Counted from the stretch's first letter, positions 44,523 to 52,649 are shown. The stretch: DNA of 64,000 bases from Saccharopolyspora hordei (GCF_013410345.1 NZ_JACCFJ010000001.1:3323001-3387000); one strand, 5' to 3'. The notes: generated from the letters alone by a model not told the origin. A program made the numbers and translations.

Positions 44523-45370
44523 CCGGGCCGCACGCCACCGCGGAGCCGGCGACCGGGCGCCTGGTGCGGATGCTGCGCGGTCCGCGGCCGCTCGTGTGCG
44601 GGGTCCTCAACGTCACGCCGGACTCGTTCTCCGACGGCGGTGCGCACGCGGACCGCGACGCGGCCGTCCGGCACGGGCTCCGCCTGGTCGAGGAGGGGGC
44701 CGACGTCGTCGACGTCGGCGGGGAGTCCACGCGTCCCGGCGCGCGGCCACCGAGCCTCGCCGAGGAGCTCGACCGGGTCGTGCCGGTCGTCGTGGAACTG
44801 GCGCGGCGCACCGACGTCCCGCTGTCCGTGGACACCTCCCGCCCGGAGGTGATGACCGCGGCCGTGGCGGCGGGCGCGGCGATGGTCAACGACGTGCGCG
44901 CGCTGCGCTACCCGGGTGCGGTCGAGACGGTCGCCGAGCTCGGCGTCCCGGTCTGCCTGGCGCACATGCTCCGGCCACCGCACGTGATGCAGGACGACCC
45001 CCGCTACGTCGACGTGCTCGCCGAGGTGCTCGCGTTCCTGCGGGAGCGGGTGGAGCGCTGCGCGTGCGCGGGCATCCCGCGCGACCACGTGCTGGTCGAC
45101 CCGGGCTTCGGCTTCGGCAAGACCCTGGAGCACAACCTCACCCTGCTGCGGTCGCTGCGGGTGTTCACCGAGCTCGGCGTGCCGGTGATGGCGGGGTTGT
45201 CGCGCAAGGCGATGCTGGGGCAGATCACCGGGCGGCCGGTGGCGCAGCGCACCGCGGCGTCGGTCACCGCGGCCGTCCTGGCGGCGCAGCGCGGCGCGAA
45301 GGTGCTCCGGGTGCACGACGTCGCGGCCACCGTCGACGCGGTGAAGGTGCTCGATGCCACCGAGGGCTGA
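44519..45370 (+). CDS. folP: Dihydropteroate synthase family protein in C1 operon
   Basis: ATG 44519 overlaps the folD stop (ATGA) and gives 283 residues; a GTG three codons earlier is possible. The pterin-binding TIM barrel has VLNVTPDSFSDGG (about 29-41), VDVGGESTRPGA, SVDTSRPEV, MVNDVRAL, DPGFGFGKTLEHN and GLSRKAMLG, the last with the conserved Lys. It makes dihydropteroate from hydroxymethyl-dihydropterin pyrophosphate and p-aminobenzoate. Its presence at the end of a folate-consuming betaine operon suggests a way to raise the folate pool; a second folP within the folate-synthesis operon is expected elsewhere. Confidence 0.9.
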   Translation: MTGPHATAEPATGRLVRMLRGPRPLVCGVLNVTPDSFSDGGAHADRDAAVRHGLRLVEEGADVVDVGGESTRPGARPPSLAEELDRVVPVVVELARRTDVPLSVDTSRPEVMTAAVAAGAAMVNDVRALRYPGAVETVAELGVPVCLAHMLRPPHVMQDDPRYVDVLAEVLAFLRERVERCACAGIPRDHVLVDPGFGFGKTLEHNLTLLRSLRVFTELGVPVMAGLSRKAMLGQITGRPVAQRTAASVTAAVLAAQRGAKVLRVHDVAATVDAVKVLDATEG

Positions 45371-45383
45371 GCGGGCCGGGCGG

Positions 45384-46058
45384 TCAGATGATCGCCCGGA
45401 TCGCCTTCTCGAACCCGGTCACGTGGTCGCGGGCGATCTTCTCGGCCTTGCGGGCCTCGCCCGCGGCGACCGCCCGGAGCAGCCCGAGGTGCTCCTCGAC
45501 GTGCCGGTCGAAGTGCGTGATCCGGTCCAGGAAGACGCAGAAGATGCGGGTGGCCAGGTTGTCGTAGCGCACCAGCGTGTCTTCCAGGTGGGGGTTCCCC
45601 GCCGCGCGGTAGATCGAGCGGTGCACCCGCAGGTCCCACCGCATCAGCTCGTGGCGCGACAGGGCCAGCACGTCGGCGTCCTGGAGCGCGTCGGCCAGCT
45701 CGGCGAGCTGGGTGCGCATCACCTTCGGCGCGTGCTCGGCGGCGCGGCGGGCGGCCAGCGGCTCGAGCTGCGTCCGGATCTCGGAGATGTAGGCGAGGTC
45801 GGTGATGTCCACACCGGTCGCGAACGTGCCGCGGCGCGGGTAGGAGATGACCAGCCGGTCGACCTCGAGGCGCTTGAGGGCTTCGCGGACCGGGGTGCGG
45901 CCGATGCCCAGGGACTCGCTCAGCGCCACGTCGTCGATCGGTGCCATCGGCGGGATGTCCAGCATGATCAGCTGGTCCTGGATCGCGGCGTAGGCGCGCT
46001 CGGCCAGCGACGCGGGCGGCGGATCGAGCTGCTGTGGAGCTGTGGACACGCTGCCCAT
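45384..46058 (-). CDS. GntR-family (FCD domain) regulator, candidate controller of the betaine/C1 regulon
   Basis: The 224-residue protein has a winged helix (LAERAYAAIQDQLIMLDIPP, then LSESLGIGRTPVREALKRLEVDRLV) and a FCD ligand domain with Asp and three His positions in RHELMRWDLRVHRSIYRAAGNPHLED and HFDRHVEEH, a metal-dependent effector site. It is convergent with folP (13 bases apart) and divergent from sdaA. The shared gap holds an ACTGACACACCAAC element that recurs before other pathway genes. FCD regulators often bind TGGTATACCA-like dyads. The effector may be glycine, serine or betaine; this is inference. Confidence 0.88.
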   Translation of the reverse strand: MGSVSTAPQQLDPPPASLAERAYAAIQDQLIMLDIPPMAPIDDVALSESLGIGRTPVREALKRLEVDRLVISYPRRGTFATGVDITDLAYISEIRTQLEPLAARRAAEHAPKVMRTQLAELADALQDADVLALSRHELMRWDLRVHRSIYRAAGNPHLEDTLVRYDNLATRIFCVFLDRITHFDRHVEEHLGLLRAVAAGEARKAEKIARDHVTGFEKAIRAII

Positions 46059-46121
46059 CTTAGGGGGCTGGGATCCGGCGCGGAGCACACCGGCACTCCT
46101 CGGCCACACCTGTTGCACGCA

Positions 46122-46135
46122 ACTGACACACCAAC
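46122..46135. promoter_or_regulatory. GntR/FCD-type operator candidate, site 4 (GntR/sdaA divergent promoter)
   Basis: ACTGACACACCAAC lies 21 bases before sdaA and 63 before the regulator start. Directly upstream is a second dyad, GTTGC-AC-GCAAC (46112-46123). Either could mediate autoregulation and control of sdaA. Confidence 0.45.
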
Positions 46136-46156
46136 CCGAGGTCAGGGGAGCCGCAG

Positions 46157-47530
46157 ATGACCATCTCGGTGTTCGACCTGTTCAAGGTCGGGATCGGCCC
46201 GTCGAGCTCGCACACGGTCGGTCCCATGCGGGCTGCGCACCTGTTCGTCACCCGGCTCCACGGGTCCGGGACCCTCGAGGCCACCGCGCGCGTGCGGTGC
46301 GAGCTGTTCGGATCGCTCGGTGCCACCGGGCACGGGCACGGCACCGTCAAGGCGGTGGTGCTCGGCCTGGCCGGCGAGCAGCCGCACCTGGTCGACCCTG
46401 CGGCCGCCGACGCGGTCGTGGCGGCGGTGCGCGACGGAGGGCGGATCAGCCTGGGCGGCGAGCACGAGATCGCGTTCGCCGTCGACGACGACGTGGTCCT
46501 GCACCGCCGCAGACGGCTGGACTTCCACAGCAACGGCATGGTGTTCGAGGCCCGTGACGGCACCGGCGCCGTGCTCGACCGCCGCGCGTACTACTCGGTG
46601 GGCGGCGGGTTCGTGCTCGACGAGGACGAGGCGGGCCGACCGGTCCCCGTCGACGACGACACCCCGGTCCGCTACCCGTTCCGGACCGGGGCCGAACTGC
46701 TGGCCCACACCCGCAGGACCGGGCTGCGGATCAGCGACGTCGTGCTCGCCAACGAGCTCTCCCGGCGCGGGGAGGAGGAGGTCCGCGCCGGGCTGCTGCA
46801 CATCTGGTCGGTGATGCGCGAGTGCGTGGAGCGGGGCACGCGCACCGAGGGCACGCTGCCCGGCGGGCTCGGGGTCCGCCGTCGCGCGGCCGCGCTCCGC
46901 GCGCGGCTGGAGGCCGACACCGGCGGGCCCGACGCGCTGCACGCGGTGGAGTGGGTGACGCTGTTCGCCCTCGCGGTCAACGAGGAGAACGCCGCGGGAG
47001 GCCGGGTGGTCACCGCCCCGACCAACGGTGCCGCCGGGATCGTGCCTGCGGTCCTGCACTACGCCCAGGAGTTCCTGCCCGGCTTCACCGACGACGACGC
47101 GGTGCGGTTCCTGCTCACCGCAGGGGCCATCGGCTCGCTGTTCAAGGAGAACGCGTCCATCTCCGGTGCCGAGGTCGGGTGCCAGGGCGAGGTCGGGTCG
47201 GCCTGCTCGATGGCCGCGGGGGCGCTGACCGAGCTCCTGGGCGGCACCCCGGAACAGGTGGAGAACGCCGCGGAGATCGGCATCGAGCACAACCTGGGCC
47301 TGGCCTGCGACCCGGTCGGCGGGCCGGTGCAGATCCCCTGCATCGAGCGCAACGCCGTCGCGTCCGTCAAGGCCATCACCGCGGCGCGGATGGCCGTGTG
47401 CGGTGACGGGGCGCACCGCGTGTCGCTGGACGAAGCGATCAAGACCATGCGCGACACCGGCGCGGACATGCAGGACAAGTACAAGGAGACCGCCCGCGGT
47501 GGGCTGGCTCTCACCATCGTCGAGTGCTGA
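46157..47530 (+). CDS. sdaA: L-serine ammonia-lyase (Fe-S dependent)
   Basis: The 457-residue single-chain enzyme starts with [21 protein letters not shown], the beta-domain signature. The alpha domain has [32 protein letters not shown] and [19 protein letters not shown], which provide the cysteines for the oxygen-sensitive [4Fe-4S] cluster. It converts serine to pyruvate and ammonia, the exit from the betaine-glycine-serine route into central metabolism. AGGGGAG fixes ATG 46157. purU follows 10 bases downstream. Confidence 0.95.
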   Translation: MTISVFDLFKVGIGPSSSHTVGPMRAAHLFVTRLHGSGTLEATARVRCELFGSLGATGHGHGTVKAVVLGLAGEQPHLVDPAAADAVVAAVRDGGRISLGGEHEIAFAVDDDVVLHRRRRLDFHSNGMVFEARDGTGAVLDRRAYYSVGGGFVLDEDEAGRPVPVDDDTPVRYPFRTGAELLAHTRRTGLRISDVVLANELSRRGEEEVRAGLLHIWSVMRECVERGTRTEGTLPGGLGVRRRAAALRARLEADTGGPDALHAVEWVTLFALAVNEENAAGGRVVTAPTNGAAGIVPAVLHYAQEFLPGFTDDDAVRFLLTAGAIGSLFKENASISGAEVGCQGEVGSACSMAAGALTELLGGTPEQVENAAEIGIEHNLGLACDPVGGPVQIPCIERNAVASVKAITAARMAVCGDGAHRVSLDEAIKTMRDTGADMQDKYKETARGGLALTIVEC

Positions 47531-47540
47531 GGAGACCGGC

Positions 47541-48389
47541 GTGAGCGACACCTTCACCCTGACCCTGAGCTGCCCGAACCGGACCGGGATCGTGCGGGCG
47601 GTGAGCGGCTTCCTGTACGACCGCGGCTGTGACATCGGCGAGCACCAGCAGTTCGACGACAAGGTGCGCGGGCGGCTGTTCATGCGCACCCAGGTCACCG
47701 CGCCCGAGGGCACCGACGTGGCGCAGCTGTCGCGCGAGTTCGAACCGGTGGCCACCGAGTTCCAGATGACCTACGAGTTCAGCCCGGGCACCGGCGCCCG
47801 CATCCTGGTCATGGTCTCCAAGCTCGGCCACTGCCTCAACGACCTCATCTACCGGTGGCAGGCCGGCAGCCTCGGCGGCGACCTGGTCGCGGTGGTGTCC
47901 AACCACGAGGACCTGCGCCCGATGGCCGAGACGGCCGGGCTGCCGTTCATGCACGTCCCGGTCACGCCGGACACCAAGGAGGCGGCGGAGGCGCGGCTGC
48001 TGCAGCTGGTCGACGAGTACGACGTGGACCTCGTGGTGCTCGCGCGGTACATGCAGATCCTCTCCGACGAGACCAGCAAGGCGCTCCACGGCCGCGCGAT
48101 CAACATCCACCACTCGTTCCTGCCGGGCTTCAAGGGCGCCAGGCCCTACCACCAGGCCTACGAGCGCGGGGTGAAGCTGGTGGGTGCGACCGCGCACTAC
48201 GTCACCTCGGACCTCGACGAGGGGCCGATCATCGAGCAGGAGGTGATCCGCATCGACCACACCCACGACCCCCGCGCGCTGCAGACCGTGGGGCGCGACG
48301 TCGAGGCGCTGGCGCTGTCCCGCGCGGTGCGCTGGCACTGCGAGCACCGCGTGCTGCTCAACGGCAACAGCACGGTCGTCTTCCCGTGA
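47541..48389 (+). CDS. purU: Formyltetrahydrofolate deformylase
   Basis: The 282-residue protein has an N-terminal ACT domain (1-80: LTLSCPNRTGIVRAVSGFL) and a C-terminal formyltransferase domain with INIHHSFLPGFKGARPYHQA (about 174-193) and YVTSDLDEGPII, which contain the catalytic Asn-His-Asp set. It hydrolyses 10-formyl-THF to formate and free folate, preventing folate trapping when C1 units are abundant. GTG 47541 has GAGGAG eight bases upstream. The order sdaA-purU ties serine breakdown to C1 disposal. Confidence 0.94.
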   Translation: MSDTFTLTLSCPNRTGIVRAVSGFLYDRGCDIGEHQQFDDKVRGRLFMRTQVTAPEGTDVAQLSREFEPVATEFQMTYEFSPGTGARILVMVSKLGHCLNDLIYRWQAGSLGGDLVAVVSNHEDLRPMAETAGLPFMHVPVTPDTKEAAEARLLQLVDEYDVDLVVLARYMQILSDETSKALHGRAINIHHSFLPGFKGARPYHQAYERGVKLVGATAHYVTSDLDEGPIIEQEVIRIDHTHDPRALQTVGRDVEALALSRAVRWHCEHRVLLNGNSTVVFP

Positions 48390-48463
48390 CGGTCGGGAGA
48401 ACCCGTCCCGGCCGGGAAGTCGAGCGCTCGCGACTGTCCGAAGAGGACTCGCGCCGCGACGGG

Positions 48464-49321
48464 TCAGCCGGCGCCGCCGAGCCCGACGCGGGTCGCGAGG
48501 CGCGCGATGTAGGCGGTGACCTCGTCGGCGGGGGCGTCGGGGAGTCCGAACAGGACTTCGGTCACCCCGCTGTCCGCCCAGGCCTCCAGCGTGCCCGGGT
48601 CCGGCTTCCCCGCCAGCGCCACCACCTCGGGGTCACCCTCGCGCCCGGCTCCCCGCCAGAGCTCGCGCAGGCGCCGCACGCGGTCGTCGACGCCGCGTTC
48701 GCCGGGCGTGGTGATCCAGCCGTCGGCGTGCTGCACGACCCACGCGAGGTTGCGCTCCGTGCCGCCGGCGCCGAGCAGCACCGGGACGTGCCCGTCGCGC
48801 ACCGGTTTCGGCCACGCCCAGCTGGGGCCGAAGCGGACGAGTTCGCCCTCGTAGCTCGCCTCCTCCTGCGTCCACAGCGCCCGCGCGGCCTCGAGGTGCT
48901 CGCGCAGCGCGGTCCTGCGCCGCCCGCCCGGGATGCCGTGGTCGGCCAGCTCGTCGGTGTTCCACCCGAAGCCCACGCCCACCCTGACGCGGCCGCCCGA
49001 CAGGTGGTCGAGCGTGGCGATTGTCTTCGCCAGCGTGATCGGGTCGTGCTCGGTGGGCAGGGCGACGGCGGTGGACAGCGTGATCCGCTGCGTCACCGAG
49101 GCCGCGGTCGCCAGCGCGACCCACGGGTCGAGCGTGCGCCGGTACCTGTCGTCGGGCAGTTCCGCGGTGCCCGTGCCGGGGTGGGCGGCTTCGCGCCGCA
49201 CCGGGATGTGGGTGTGCTCGGGGACGGCGAACGAGTCGAACCCCGCCGCTTCCGCGGCCTGCGCGGCCTGGGCGGGTGAGATGCCGCGGTCACTGGTGAA
49301 CAGCACGACGCCGTGACGCAC
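48464..49321 (-). CDS. LLM-class F420-dependent oxidoreductase
   Basis: The 285-residue protein is a TIM-barrel luciferase-family oxidoreductase of the TIGR03619 type common in actinomycetes. Diagnostic parts are FAVPEHTHIPV (31-41), RITLSTAVALPTEHDPITLAK, HLSGGRVRVGVGFGWN and PVLLGAGGTERN. F420 is the usual cofactor of the subgroup, and the substrate is unknown. The GTG start follows GGAGGCAGG. It converges on purU with a 74-base gap and has no obvious part in betaine degradation. Confidence 0.88.
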   Translation of the reverse strand: MRHGVVLFTSDRGISPAQAAQAAEAAGFDSFAVPEHTHIPVRREAAHPGTGTAELPDDRYRRTLDPWVALATAASVTQRITLSTAVALPTEHDPITLAKTIATLDHLSGGRVRVGVGFGWNTDELADHGIPGGRRRTALREHLEAARALWTQEEASYEGELVRFGPSWAWPKPVRDGHVPVLLGAGGTERNLAWVVQHADGWITTPGERGVDDRVRRLRELWRGAGREGDPEVVALAGKPDPGTLEAWADSGVTEVLFGLPDAPADEVTAYIARLATRVGLGGAG

Positions 49322-49726
49322 CGACCTGCCTCCGATCTTGCGACTGCACCGCCCTGATTAGAACATGTTCCACCTCTCGCGCGGAACGGCCGGACGGCGA
49401 CCCGCGACCGCGCGCCCCTCGTCGGGGCGCTCGGCGGGTGTTCGAACGGACTCCTCCTCCGGGGAGGACGGCGGGTGCCCGACGTTCCAGGACCTGGTAC
49501 CCCTCGCTCGGGTAGGCCGGCCAGCCGATCCTGCCGAGAACCGGCGTTCGACCGTGTCGGGCGCTCTCGTGTCCCCGGGGGAGGGGGTGGTGGCGGAGCG
49601 TGTGGGTGTGGCCTGGCGATTCATCCGATTCGTCGATGGGCGATCACTCGGACCCGCGTTCTCGCTGGTGGGAATTCGCCCACGGAGCGTGACCCCGGTC
49701 AGCTCGGCGGGTGCTCTTCGGCCGCT
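49322..49726. other. Upstream region of the first small-protein cassette
   Basis: There is no supported gene here. The left part must hold the promoter of the minus-strand oxidoreductase (GAACATGTTC, a perfect ten-base palindrome, at 49361-49370). The dodecamer GATTCATCCGAT at 49619-49630 also occurs, inverted, at about 55516-55527, at a similar distance (about 190-200 bases) from the paralogous gene, so the duplicated segment may extend that far. Confidence 0.4.
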
Positions 49727-49770
49727 GTGACGGGACTGTGACGGCGTGGTGACGGCGGTGTGCCGTACTC
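49727..49770 (+). promoter_or_regulatory. Triple 11-base-spaced direct repeats and -10-like element, copy A
   Basis: GTGACGG occurs at 49727, 49738 and 49749, exactly 11 bases apart, followed ten bases later by TACTC (49766-49770). Heptamer repeats with four-base gaps ahead of a -10 box are how SARP/OmpR-type activators bind. Copy B at 55404-55432 has the same phasing and the same ten-base distance. Confidence 0.6.
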
Positions 49771-49821
49771 GCCACCAGCGGCCAGAGCCGCTGTTGGTAC
49801 GGAAGCGAACTAGGGGGAAGC

Positions 49822-50046
49822 ATGTTCGAACACGAGTCGGCTGAACTGCTGCCGGAGCGCACGGCCCTCGGCGGTGGCTGGTGGGACGGCTTCGGCGGCG
49901 GCTGGTGGGGCGGCTTCGGCGGCTTCGACCAGAACCTGGACGTCTGGCAGGACGTCGACGTCGACGTCTGGAACGGCTCGTTCGCCGGTGACGTGAACGT
50001 GACCGCGTTCAACAACGCCAGCATCGACCAGCACTCCGGCTGGTAA
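49822..50046 (+). CDS. Small Gly/Trp/Asp-rich protein, paralogue of 55140-55337
   Basis: The 74-residue protein starts at ATG 49822 after AGGGGGA. It has a conserved N-terminal segment (EHESAELLPERTALGGGWW), a Gly/Trp/Phe-rich middle with two GGGWW-GF repeats, an alternating hydrophobic/Asp stretch (DVDVDVW) and a C-terminal GDVNVTAFNNASIDQ. No signal peptide, membrane helix or metal motif is visible. Only the N- and C-terminal blocks are shared with the paralogue; the middle varies by repeat number, which suggests structured ends with a tunable linker. A self-assembling or secreted surface peptide, or a RiPP-like precursor, can be considered; neither is supported by a nearby processing gene. 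Confidence 0.65.
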   Translation: MFEHESAELLPERTALGGGWWDGFGGGWWGGFGGFDQNLDVWQDVDVDVWNGSFAGDVNVTAFNNASIDQHSGW

Positions 50047-50062
50047 GGCGTGTGAAGCGCTC

Positions 50063-50100
50063 CTGGCCGTCCACCGCGGCTGCGCGCGGTGGACGGCCAG
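50063..50100 (+). terminator. Terminator of small-protein cassette A
   Basis: CTGGCCGTCCACCGCG (50063-50078) pairs with its exact complement at 50085-50100 across a six-base loop, 16 bases after the stop codon. Its arm resembles that of the cassette B terminator (GGCCGYCCACCGC). Confidence 0.8.
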
Positions 50101-50293
50101 GGCGTGCGTCCACTGTGGTCGCCGTTCGTGTCGTGGCCGACGGTGACCGTGCGCGAGCTTGATCAGCGGCGGGGTCCTGCCGCCGTGTGGACCGGGGACG
50201 GTCGTGTGTTGGTAGCGTGACCGCCGTGTTGATCAACGAGACCCGCAGCCGGATGCGGAGCCGCTCGCGCGCGCGGGAGCCGGAGGTGGCCGC

Positions 50294-51241
50294 ATGAACC
50301 CGTGCCCGACGCTGGACAACCTCGACGGCAGCTCCACCGCGTTCGTCTTCGAGACCGTCGACCTCGGCGTGGAGCACGCCGAGCTGGAGAGCGGTTTCGT
50401 CCCGTTCGCCACCCTCCTCGGTCCGGACGGCGGGAGGCAGGTCTGGAAGCTCGTCGGTGACGAGGACGGGGAGTGGACGCAGGAGCAGTGCGTGGCCCTC
50501 GGCCGCGAACGGCTCCGCGACCTCGACGAGGACGCCCACTGCGTGACGCTGGTCTACGACGGCTGGTTCACCGGCGACGGCGGGCGGACCGAAGCGGTGT
50601 TCGTCGAGGCCTACGAGCTCGGCCGCCCGGCAGGGGTGCACCTGTGCCAGCGCTACGAGCGGCGCGACGGCCGCGTGGACCCCATCGGCGACCCGATGCT
50701 GGTCGACGACGAGGTGCCACCGCTGGTGTCGCCGGACCGGCAGCCGCGCGAGTACCCCCACCTCGGCCCGGACGCCACGGCGTTCGCCCTGGACGCGATC
50801 GGGTTCGGGTTGTCCGAGCTGGAACCGGGGGCGGCGGTCCTCAGCCCGGTCGCCGCGGTGCTGCGCGAGGACGGTGCCGCCGACCTGTGGCGGGTCCTGG
50901 ACGAGGAGGACGAGCGCACGATCGGCGAGGGGCTGGAGCTCGGACGCCGGCAGCTCGCCTCGGTTGCCCCGACGTGCCGCTGCGTCGCGTTGGTCTGGGG
51001 CGGCGACCGCCTCGACGACGAGGACCGGGAGGGCGCGGTGTTCGTGGAGGCCCACGAACCGGGACGCCCCGCGAGCGTGCGGCTGGTGCAGCCGTACCAG
51101 CGGATCGACCACGACCGCCTCGCGCTCCTGGGCAGCGCGCAGGTGCTGGAGGAGGCCGAGCCGCTGGTGCCGCCCGCCGAGCCGGCCAGGTCCGAGGCCT
51201 TCACCAGGCTCCGGCAACTCGCCGAGCAGAAGCGGAGCTGA
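50294..51241 (+). CDS. Unknown protein made of two tandem homologous domains
   Basis: The 315-residue protein starts at ATG 50294 after GGAGG. Residues about 14-142 and 162-292 are internal repeats: TAFVFETVDLGVEHAELESG aligns with TAFALDAIGFGLSELEPG, ALGRERL with ELGRRQL, EAVFVEAYELGRPAGV with GAVFVEAHEPGRPASV, and DDEVPPL with EEAEPLV. Each is an acidic alpha/beta domain of about 130 residues ending in Q(R/P)Y(E/Q)R. No catalytic motif or export signal is present and I do not recognise the family. It lies directly after cassette A and may belong functionally with the small proteins, but coexpression is not shown. Confidence 0.7.
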   Translation: MNPCPTLDNLDGSSTAFVFETVDLGVEHAELESGFVPFATLLGPDGGRQVWKLVGDEDGEWTQEQCVALGRERLRDLDEDAHCVTLVYDGWFTGDGGRTEAVFVEAYELGRPAGVHLCQRYERRDGRVDPIGDPMLVDDEVPPLVSPDRQPREYPHLGPDATAFALDAIGFGLSELEPGAAVLSPVAAVLREDGAADLWRVLDEEDERTIGEGLELGRRQLASVAPTCRCVALVWGGDRLDDEDREGAVFVEAHEPGRPASVRLVQPYQRIDHDRLALLGSAQVLEEAEPLVPPAEPARSEAFTRLRQLAEQKRS

Positions 51242-51318
51242 GCAGGGTGCGAGGGCGCCTTCCGGGCGCCCCGCGTTCTCCGCCCCACAATCCTTGCTTG
51301 GAAGAGGTCTTCGGGATA

Positions 51319-51338
51319 ATCTCTTTTGTGTAAGAGAT
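51319..51338. promoter_or_regulatory. Inverted-repeat operator upstream of wrbA
   Basis: ATCTCTT-TTGTGT-AAGAGAT is a perfect seven-base inverted repeat with a six-base spacer, in an AT-rich patch 44 bases before the wrbA start. This is the format of MarR/HxlR-type operators that respond to quinones or oxidants. No such regulator gene lies in the window. Confidence 0.55.
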
Positions 51339-51381
51339 ATGGGCGCACCGCGCCCGTCCCCGTGACACAGGAGCAGTCGCC

Positions 51382-51993
51382 GTGGGCAGCGTCAAGGTCA
51401 GCATCATCTACTACTCGTCGACCGGCACCGTCGCCGAGATCGCCAGTACCCTCGCCGCGGAGGCCGAGGCGGCGGGCGCCGAGGTCCGGCTGCGGCGCGT
51501 CGCCGAGCTGGCACCGGAGTCGGCGATCGACAGCAACCCGGCGTGGCGGGCCAACGCCGACGCCACCCGCTCGATCCCGGAGGCCACCGCCGACGACGTG
51601 CTCTGGGCGGACGCGGTGCTGTTCGGCTCGCCCACCCGGTTCGGCAACATCGCCTCCCAGCTCAAGCAGTTCCTCGACACGCTGGGCGGGGAGTGGGCGC
51701 AGGGACTGCTGGCGGACAAGGTCTACAGCGGCTTCACCTCGACCTCGACCGCGCACGGCGGCCAGGAGTCGACGCTGCTGGCGCTGTACAACACCTTCCA
51801 CCACTTCGGCGGCATCGTGGTGGCGCCGGGCTACACCGACGGCGCGAAGTTCGCCGACGGCAACCCGTACGGCACCAGCCACGTCGACGCCCAGGGCGCG
51901 AACAAGGTCGACGACACCACCCGCGCGGCGGCGGCCGTCCAGGCCCGCCGGGTGGTGACCGTGGCGCAGGCGCTGACCAACGGCCGCGCCTGA
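51382..51993 (+). CDS. wrbA: NAD(P)H:quinone oxidoreductase, WrbA type
   Basis: The 203-residue flavodoxin-like protein has the FMN-phosphate loop YYSSTGTVAEIA (10-21) and GSPTRFGNIASQLKQFLD (about 76-93). STSTAHGGQEST, TFHHFGG and NPYGTSHV complete the WrbA signature. It reduces quinones by two electrons, protecting against redox cycling. GTG 51382 has AGGAG nine bases upstream. A palindromic operator lies in its promoter, and a strong two-way terminator separates it from the convergent molybdenum hydroxylase genes. Confidence 0.93.
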   Translation: MGSVKVSIIYYSSTGTVAEIASTLAAEAEAAGAEVRLRRVAELAPESAIDSNPAWRANADATRSIPEATADDVLWADAVLFGSPTRFGNIASQLKQFLDTLGGEWAQGLLADKVYSGFTSTSTAHGGQESTLLALYNTFHHFGGIVVAPGYTDGAKFADGNPYGTSHVDAQGANKVDDTTRAAAAVQARRVVTVAQALTNGRA

Positions 51994-52023
51994 CCGACCA
52001 CGCCCGGAGCGCACGCAGCGGAC

Positions 52024-52066
52024 GCGGCCTTCCCCGTCCGGCCCCTCGTCGGACGGGGAAGGCCGC
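52024..52066. terminator. Bidirectional terminator between wrbA and the molybdenum hydroxylase operon
   Basis: GCGGCCTTCCCCGTCCG (52024-52040) pairs perfectly over 17 bases with 52050-52066; the loop is nine bases. It sits between two converging genes and ends both transcripts. Confidence 0.85.
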
Positions 52067-52075
52067 GCCGGAGGT

Positions 52076-52552
52076 TCACATCTTCTCGGCGCCCGCCTTG
52101 ATCGCCTGGCGGATGCGGTAGTAGGTGCCGCACCGGCACACGTTGCGGATCTCGTCCAGCAGGGCGTCGTCGATCTCGCGGCCCTCGCGGCGGGCCTGGT
52201 TCACCTTGGCCACCGCCGCCATGATCTGCCCCGGCTGGCAGTAGCCGCACTGCGCGACGTCGTGCTCGAGCCAGGCCTCCTGCATCGGGTGCAGGTCCTT
52301 GCCGACCGTCTTGGGCAGGCCTTCGATCGTGGTCACCTCGTCGTCGGGGGAGAGGGCCCCGACGGGGACTGCGCAGGGGTTGAACGCCCGGCCGTTGATG
52401 TGCGACGTGCACGCCTTGCAGACGTTGATGCCGCAGCCGTACTTCGGGCCGCGGATGCCGAGCAGGTCGCGCAGCACCCAGAGCAGGCGCTCGTTGTCGT
52501 CGGCTTCGACCGTCACCGTCTCGCCGTTGACCTTGAAGGTGTGGGTGGGCAT
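52076..52552 (-). CDS. [2Fe-2S] subunit of a xanthine oxidase-family hydroxylase
   Basis: The 158-residue protein has two iron-sulfur domains. The plant-ferredoxin-like domain holds GCGINVCKACTSHI (about 39-52) with a further Cys in FNPCAVP, and the helical domain holds AQCGYCQPGQ and VCRCGTYYRIRQA. This is the small subunit (IorA/CoxS type). ATG 52552 has GGAGGT upstream. It follows the large molybdopterin subunit by 97 bases. It passes electrons from the molybdenum centre to an acceptor; the usual FAD subunit is absent, as in isoquinoline 1-oxidoreductases, which use cytochromes. Confidence 0.9.
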   Translation of the reverse strand: MPTHTFKVNGETVTVEADDNERLLWVLRDLLGIRGPKYGCGINVCKACTSHINGRAFNPCAVPVGALSPDDEVTTIEGLPKTVGKDLHPMQEAWLEHDVAQCGYCQPGQIMAAVAKVNQARREGREIDDALLDEIRNVCRCGTYYRIRQAIKAGAEKM

Positions 52553-52649
52553 CAGCTGGGACCTCCAGGATTCGGGAACCGTTCGCCGGGATCGCGTCGT
52601 GCGGCGGCGCCGGTGCCGTGGGGCGACCGCGCGCCGGGGCGCGACCCGC

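Larger units (their letters stand above)
49721..50100 (+). repeat. Duplicated promoter-gene-terminator cassette, copy A (inverted relative to copy B)
   Basis: The segment carries three GTGACGG repeats, a GTACTC element, GAGCCGCTG, GCGAACT-AGGGGGAA, the small gene and a terminator. All recur in the same order in reverse orientation at 55437-55090. The two arms enclose about 5 kb. There is no transposase or target-site duplication, so this is a gene duplication rather than an insertion sequence. Confidence 0.7.
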
